DNA from: Akkermansia muciniphila
GTDB taxonomy: Bacteria > Verrucomicrobiota > Verrucomicrobiia > Verrucomicrobiales > Akkermansiaceae
Direction: 5' to 3'
NCBI GenBank assembly: GCA_004557455.1
Contig: SFDX01000004.1
Location: 1 to 64,000 of the forward strand
Length of the DNA: 64,000 bases
The position numbers and the translations under genes were made by a program. The notes beneath the pieces are model-generated. The model searched no databases, was not told the DNA's origin, and saw nothing but the letters and a program-made list of their open reading frames with translations. Below are positions 59,950-64,000 of this stretch, piece after piece. How positions within the stretch are numbered: position 1 is the stretch's first letter; the number at the start of each line of letters is the position of its first letter.

Positions 59950-60713
59950 GGCAACAAGAGGTGCTGTAACATCTCATCCGGCGCAGGACTGCGCATGAGG
60001 GCCGTGCCGATCAACGCCGTCCTGAAGCCGGCCGCCCCCGCCTGCTGCAAATGCTCGCGAGTGCTCATGGCACTGGCAGCAATGCAGCACTCACCGGGCA
60101 GGCAGTGCGCCGCCATCCGCAGACAGGCCTCGCGGTCGGTGCGGAAGGTCTCGAGGTTGCGGGCGTTGATTTGCAGGATACGCGCCCCCGAGTCCCGAGC
60201 GATGTCCAGCTCCGCTTCGCTAAACACCTCCACCACCGCATGGATACCCTGCGACTCCGCCAGCAAACGCAGGTCCCGCAACTGCGCGGCATCCGGGGTG
60301 AGGGCCGCGATAAGCAGCAGGGCCGAGGCGGGCGTGGCAAAGGTCTCGCGTACCTGCAACTCGTGGAAAATGAAGTCCTTGCGCAGCAGCGGCAGCCCCG
60401 CCCCCGCCGCAGCGGCCAAGTCCGCAGTGCTGCCGCAGAAGTAGCGCTGCTCGGTCAGCACGCTCATGCAGGTGGCCCCACCGGCGGCGTACAAACGGGC
60501 GGCATCCTGCGGGGTGCGCGTGTTGTTAATCACACCCTCGGAAGGTGAACTGCGCTTAAACTCCGCGATGACATGCAGCGGAGCCCCGACGCGGGGAGCG
60601 GCTCGCAGTGCGGCCTCGAAATCAGGGCGCGGGACCGCCAACGGAGCCGGCATGGCGCGGCGCAGAGCCGCCAGCTCCTCCTGCTTGGCGTCAATGAAGC
60701 GTTGCAGGTTCAT
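59946..60713 (-). CDS. trpC: Indole-3-glycerol-phosphate synthase
   Basis: The fourth enzyme of the tryptophan pathway, 255 residues, (beta/alpha)8 fold. Family motifs are VIAEFKRSSPSEGVI (catalytic Lys), CMSVLTEQRYFCGS, LRKDFIFHELQV and LQINARNLETF. It overlaps trpD by four bases upstream and trpF by four bases downstream, so translation is coupled. Not fused to trpF, unlike in E. coli. Confidence 0.95.
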   Translation of the reverse strand: MNLQRFIDAKQEELAALRRAMPAPLAVPRPDFEAALRAAPRVGAPLHVIAEFKRSSPSEGVINNTRTPQDAARLYAAGGATCMSVLTEQRYFCGSTADLAAAAGAGLPLLRKDFIFHELQVRETFATPASALLLIAALTPDAAQLRDLRLLAESQGIHAVVEVFSEAELDIARDSGARILQINARNLETFRTDREACLRMAAHCLPGECCIAASAMSTREHLQQAGAAGFRTALIGTALMRSPAPDEMLQHLLLP

Positions 60714-61723
60714 AACTCCGCGAAGTGTTGCAGCACAGGCAGAGCCACGGCATCCGTTACAGCGCGTCGAGCCCTGTCAGTGCAGTCCTTGAGGGACTCA
60801 TCGGGCTCCAGCAAATGCAGCGCAGCCGCCACATTCAATGCCACCATATCCCGCATGGCCGGCGACCCCTGACCATGCAGCAGGTCGCGCACCGCAGCGC
60901 GTGCTTCCTCGGTAGTCGACACAGTCAGGGCAGCCTCTCCCCCGGCGGGCGGTGTAAAACCCAACTCGGCGGGGTCGAAGTCCGCTTTTCGCACCTCCCC
61001 GTTCTCCACCAGCCGCGCCTGCACAGGCCCGAAAGTCGTGGCCTCGTCATAGCCCCCTGCTCCGTGCAGCACCAAAGCGCGGCGGTAGCCGCAACGCGCC
61101 AGCACCGCCGCAATGCTGTCCAGCATGGCAGGCTTGGCCACACCCATCATCAGGAAATCCGGACGAGCAGGGTTGATCATGGGCCCCAGTACATTGAAGA
61201 GGGTCCGAACCCCGAGCTGCTTGCGAATCGGCACAATGGCACGGAAACCGGGGTGAAAGTTCGGGGCCAGACAAAACGCGAATCCGGTCTTCTCCATGCT
61301 GCGCCGCACGCCCTCGGCATCCAGCCCCAGGGGGTAGCCCACGGACTCCAGCGCATCCGCCGCGCCCGAGGTAGACGAAACGGCGCGGTTGCCGTGCTTG
61401 CAGACCTTGTAACCCAGCCCCGCTACAATGAGCGCGCTCACCGTGGAGCAGTTGAAGCTGTTCTTGCCGTCGCCGCCCGTACCGACGATGTCGATGCAGC
61501 CCTCGGGCAGCCCCTTTACCGGCACCGCGCGGCTCAGGCAGCTCTGAACGGCAGCGGTCAATTCGGTAGGCGTCTCGCCCTTCACTCGCAGCAGGAGCAG
61601 AAAAGCCCCCGCCACCGCCGGCGGCAGTTTGCCATCCATCAGCTCCGCCATGCCGTAGGATGCTTCCTCAGCCGTCAGGTCAATGCCCTCGGCCAGTTTG
61701 TCGATAATTGCAGTGATGTTCAT
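60710..61723 (-). CDS. trpD: Anthranilate phosphoribosyltransferase
   Basis: Joins anthranilate to PRPP. The 337-residue protein has GTGGDGKNSFNCSTVSALIV (PRPP loop), KHGNRAVSSTSGAADALE and the GPMINPARP region with the FNVLGP start. It starts three bases after the trpG stop. The C-terminal end is uninterrupted. TrpG is separate from it, unlike the TrpGD fusion of E. coli. Confidence 0.95.
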   Translation of the reverse strand: MNITAIIDKLAEGIDLTAEEASYGMAELMDGKLPPAVAGAFLLLLRVKGETPTELTAAVQSCLSRAVPVKGLPEGCIDIVGTGGDGKNSFNCSTVSALIVAGLGYKVCKHGNRAVSSTSGAADALESVGYPLGLDAEGVRRSMEKTGFAFCLAPNFHPGFRAIVPIRKQLGVRTLFNVLGPMINPARPDFLMMGVAKPAMLDSIAAVLARCGYRRALVLHGAGGYDEATTFGPVQARLVENGEVRKADFDPAELGFTPPAGGEAALTVSTTEEARAAVRDLLHGQGSPAMRDMVALNVAAALHLLEPDESLKDCTDRARRAVTDAVALPVLQHFAEL

Positions 61724-61726
61724 GTC

Positions 61727-62299
61727 TCAGAGAATGTTGTTCGGAAAGTTAGCAATCAAATCCAGACCGTTCTCGGTCAGGATGGACTCCGGGTGATACT
61801 GCACGCCCACCCAGGGGCGGTCGCGGAAGCGCATGCTCATCACCTCCCCGTCCTCATCACGGGCGGTCACCTCCAGCAGCGGATGGTCGTCCGACACCTT
61901 CACCACGAGCGAATGATAACGCCCGATGGTCATCGGCGACGGAATACCCGCATACAGACCCGTCCCGGGGTGCTCGATGCGGCTGGTCTTACCGTGCATC
62001 ACACGCGGCCCCCGCACCACGGGACAACCCGCAAAGGCGCCGAGGCACTGGTGCCCCAGGCAGACACCCAGCACGGGGATATGCTTCGGCAGGCGAGCCA
62101 GGAACTCAAGACAGCAACCGGCGTGCTCCGGGTTACTCGGCCCCGGGGAAAGCACCACGGCCTCCAGCTCCGGCGAGGTAGCCAGCCCCGGCACGCGCGG
62201 GTCATCATTGGTCATCACCGTAGGCTTACGCCCCGTGCGGATGAAGTATTGCACGATGTTATAGGAGAAAGAATCGTAATTGTCGATGAATAAAAACAT
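61727..62299 (-). CDS. trpG: Anthranilate synthase glutamine amidotransferase subunit
   Basis: Supplies ammonia to TrpE. The 190-residue class I glutamine amidotransferase has the nucleophile Cys in VLGVCLGHQ, oxyanion LSPGPSNPEHAG, RYHSLVV and the His-Glu pair in GVQYHPESIL. The N-terminal IDNYDSFSYNIVQYF is typical. It starts 12 bases after the trpE stop. The same subunit could also serve 4-amino-4-deoxychorismate synthase (PabA role), as in B. subtilis. Confidence 0.95.
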   Translation of the reverse strand: MFLFIDNYDSFSYNIVQYFIRTGRKPTVMTNDDPRVPGLATSPELEAVVLSPGPSNPEHAGCCLEFLARLPKHIPVLGVCLGHQCLGAFAGCPVVRGPRVMHGKTSRIEHPGTGLYAGIPSPMTIGRYHSLVVKVSDDHPLLEVTARDEDGEVMSMRFRDRPWVGVQYHPESILTENGLDLIANFPNNIL

Positions 62300-62311
62300 G
62301 GCATGAAAAGG

Positions 62312-63703
62312 TTAGATATGATCCTCGGCGAGAATGGCATCCACAATACGCCCCTTGTTGCGGCACTCGAGCCACTCCTGCTCCGGCACGGAGTCATAGA
62401 CCAGCCCGGCTCCCGTCTGCCAGTAGAGGCGCTCCCCGCGCTTCCAGAGCGATCGGATGGTGATACCGGTATCCAGATGCACGGCATCCATATCCAGCCC
62501 GAACCAACCGATGCACCCGGCGTAGGGCCCGCGGGGCACCTCCTCGATCTCGTGGATAATCTGCATAGCCCGCACCTTGGGGGCACCGCTCACCGTACCG
62601 GCGGGGAAGGTCGCGGCCAGCAGGTCCCAGCCGTCACATTCGGGGGAGAGGTCGGCGGAGATGCGGCTGGTCATGTGCATCACATGCGAGAAGCGCTCCA
62701 CGTCCATCAGCCGCTCCACCTTCACGCTGCCGCCCTGCGCCACGCGGCCCAGGTCGTTACGGCCCAGGTCCACCAGCATCACATGCTCGGCGCGCTCCTT
62801 GGGGCTGGCCGTCATCTCCGCCGCTAGGGCGCAGTCTTCCTCCTCGTCCCGCCCGCGGCGGCGGGTGCCGGCAATGGGCGAGAGCAGCAGGTGGTTCTCC
62901 GTGCAGCGCACCATCACCTCCGGCGAGGCCCCGAGCAGCTCCAGGTCATCGAAGGCCATGCAGAACATGTAGGGCGAGGGGTTCAGGCGGCGCAGGCGGC
63001 GGTAGAGGGTGAAGGCGTCGCCCGCAAACTCGGTGCTGCACTGCGACGCACCCACCACCTGAATGGCCTCGCCCTCGTGCAGCATGGTGCGCACCTTCTC
63101 CACGCAGCGGCAGTAGGCCTCGGCGGAGGGGCGGTAGCTCACCTCCCCCGTGCGGCAGGGCGTGGGATGCGTATCGCGCAGCGGCGGCAGGCAATCCAGA
63201 CGTCGCGGGGTGCCGATGCTGAGGTGGTAAAGCCGGTTGTACAGGTGGTCGAAGAGGGCAATGGTAGCAGGCAGCACCAGGCGGCACTCTGCGGAGGCAG
63301 GGTCGATGGTCTCCGCCATTTTCGGCTGAAACACCGCCACCATCTCATAGCCCCAGTAACCGTACAGCGCGCGGGTGATGGGCGGCAGACCCGGTTTGTC
63401 CTGCACCAGGTTCAGCATCGCGGTGGCGGCGCGCATACCCGCGATGTAGGGCATGCCGTCGCAGGCCTTCAGCGGCTCCAGCTCCGGGCTGTGCGTATGC
63501 ACCGCCAGATTCCCGCCGCGGCAGGAGAACTCGGCCAGAAAGTCCGTGGCAATCACGCTGTACCGTCCCCAGCGTCCATCCACCTCCGCGCTTTCCAGCA
63601 GCAGGGCGTTCGGATTCGCCTGCCGCAGTTGCATGAAGAGCCGGATCGGGGTCTGCGTGTCGCCGTCCGGTACGGTATCGCATTGCTGATGTAATTGAAT
63701 CAT
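62312..63703 (-). CDS. trpE: Anthranilate synthase component I
   Basis: Converts chorismate to anthranilate with TrpG. The 463-residue protein includes the N-terminal feedback site ALLLESAEVDGRWGRYSVI, with the LLES tryptophan-binding motif. The catalytic core has SPIAGTRRRGRDEEED, DLGRNDLGRVAQGGSV and FPAGTVSGAPKVRAMQII. The ATG at 63703 is chosen. A reading frame extending to 63847 crosses the attenuator and trpL, so it is rejected. Its mRNA leader carries the trpL peptide and terminator. Confidence 0.95.
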   Translation of the reverse strand: MIQLHQQCDTVPDGDTQTPIRLFMQLRQANPNALLLESAEVDGRWGRYSVIATDFLAEFSCRGGNLAVHTHSPELEPLKACDGMPYIAGMRAATAMLNLVQDKPGLPPITRALYGYWGYEMVAVFQPKMAETIDPASAECRLVLPATIALFDHLYNRLYHLSIGTPRRLDCLPPLRDTHPTPCRTGEVSYRPSAEAYCRCVEKVRTMLHEGEAIQVVGASQCSTEFAGDAFTLYRRLRRLNPSPYMFCMAFDDLELLGASPEVMVRCTENHLLLSPIAGTRRRGRDEEEDCALAAEMTASPKERAEHVMLVDLGRNDLGRVAQGGSVKVERLMDVERFSHVMHMTSRISADLSPECDGWDLLAATFPAGTVSGAPKVRAMQIIHEIEEVPRGPYAGCIGWFGLDMDAVHLDTGITIRSLWKRGERLYWQTGAGLVYDSVPEQEWLECRNKGRIVDAILAEDHI

Positions 63704-63733
63704 ATAGTTTGAATAGGAATTAGAAAAAGGGAG

Positions 63734-63772
63734 AAATAAAAAAGCCTCGGCATCCGTTCGGGAAGCCAAGGC
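63734..63772 (-). terminator. trp operon attenuator (rho-independent terminator hairpin)
   Basis: On the minus strand GCCTTGGC (63772-63765) pairs with GCCGAGGC (63751-63744), one G-U pair, loop 13 bases, followed by six T and TATTTC. It lies 31 bases before the trpE start and 47 bases past the trpL stop. An upstream GTTCTT/AAGAAC hairpin (about 63800-63815) could act as the pause stem. CGGGAAG just after the trpL stop can pair with CTTCCCG in the terminator loop. Confidence 0.85.
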
Positions 63773-63819
63773 AACCGACAGCCGTTCGCTGTTCTTGTCA
63801 CTCAGAAAAGAACTTCCCG

Positions 63820-63897
63820 TCACCACCATGTGCTGCGCCAAAGCCAAGCTCCCATCTGCTCGGCCGCCTCATTACGCGTGTGGTTCAAGAAAGTCAT
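63820..63897 (-). CDS. trpL: trp leader peptide TrpL
   Basis: A 25-codon open frame from an ATG at 63897 to TGA at 63820-63822, too short for the usual gene lists. Its last eight residues read WLWRSTWW, so four of the final eight are Trp. The position between a promoter and the terminator hairpin before trpE is that of a classic transcription-attenuation leader: low charged tRNA-Trp stalls ribosomes there and lets transcription go on. The start has no Shine-Dalgarno sequence and is only eight bases past the -10 box. Confidence 0.9.
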   Translation of the reverse strand: MTFLNHTRNEAAEQMGAWLWRSTWW

Positions 63898-63905
63898 CGC
63901 CGTTT

Positions 63906-63933
63906 ATTTTAATCCACGATCCTGCCATTGCAA
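63906..63933 (-). promoter_or_regulatory. Promoter of the trp operon
   Basis: On the minus strand TTGCAA (63933-63928), a 16-base spacer and TAAAAT (63911-63906), eight bases before the trpL ATG. No operator palindrome for a TrpR-like repressor is seen. The window ends 67 bases further on without another feature. Confidence 0.7.
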
Positions 63934-64000
63934 GCAAATAATGCGGCAGCGAGGTGATTTTTTCACCACCCTTGCCGTCAGGAGGCGATAATTCCGCCGG

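Overview
The window looks like a chromosomal segment of a GC-rich member of the Verrucomicrobiota, most likely an Akkermansia-like, gut-associated Gram-negative. The evidence is: two surface proteins with a C-terminal PEP-CTERM sorting tail, one carrying the MRLHLPK-type signal start and strand repeats that I associate with Akkermansia; a secreted GH20 hexosaminidase; LptD, OmpA-like and MurJ envelope genes; and a Bacteroidetes/Akkermansia-like SdhC-SdhA-SdhB complex. This assignment is inference from gene content. No rRNA gene is present and no species call is made.

Layout. 1-700: a contig edge with a partial ORF and a small HTH protein. 688-5431 (minus): envelope/repair operon (LytM peptidase, OmpA-like, UvrD-like helicase, small membrane protein). 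5579-7595 (plus): metal-type ABC transporter without a visible binding protein. 7654-15338 (plus): pilin-like protein, DAHP synthase, a fused aminolipid-type acyltransferase, LptD and a sigma54 activator, tightly packed. 15418-16077: HAD phosphatase. 16081-23817 (minus): hom-lysC-two TPR proteins-murJ operon. 23920-25014: YeiH-type membrane protein. 25198-25476: three identical tRNA-Gly(GCC) genes. 25664-30144: two convergent PEP-CTERM proteins separated by about 500 bp of repeat-rich noncoding DNA. 30555-33995 (minus): succinate dehydrogenase/fumarate reductase. 34223-37588: acyl-ACP/CoA synthetase and ispH. 37683-39574: two-gene AAA ATPase-RloB module (probable phage defence). 39692-43453: secretion-type and orphan genes, RhuM, rnc. 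43554-47646: HPr, enzyme I, GNAT and CstA. 47650-51539: BirA, MBL hydrolase, an AT-richer membrane glycosyltransferase with an apparent frameshift, and a Sel1-like protein. 51547-58490: hexosaminidase, M42 peptidase, PAS-PP2C phosphatase and an Arg-rich unknown. 58804-63897: a small basic AP2-like protein converging on a trpL-E-G-D-C-F operon.

The aromatic pathway is represented twice: DAHP synthase at 8349, and a tryptophan operon with a leader peptide holding four Trp codons followed by a terminator hairpin. Envelope biogenesis is the main other theme.

The most striking unlisted pattern is the promoters. At least eight genes, including trpL, have a sigma70-like -35/-10 pair whose -10 hexamer ends only 6-8 bases before the start codon, and six or more have 9-12 bases. 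This predicts leaderless or nearly leaderless mRNAs as a normal mode here, and Shine-Dalgarno sequences are scarce. Other points for follow-up are the AAA-RloB pair, the G-run frameshift in the glycosyltransferase, and a 28-bp near-perfect inverted repeat between the two PEP-CTERM genes.
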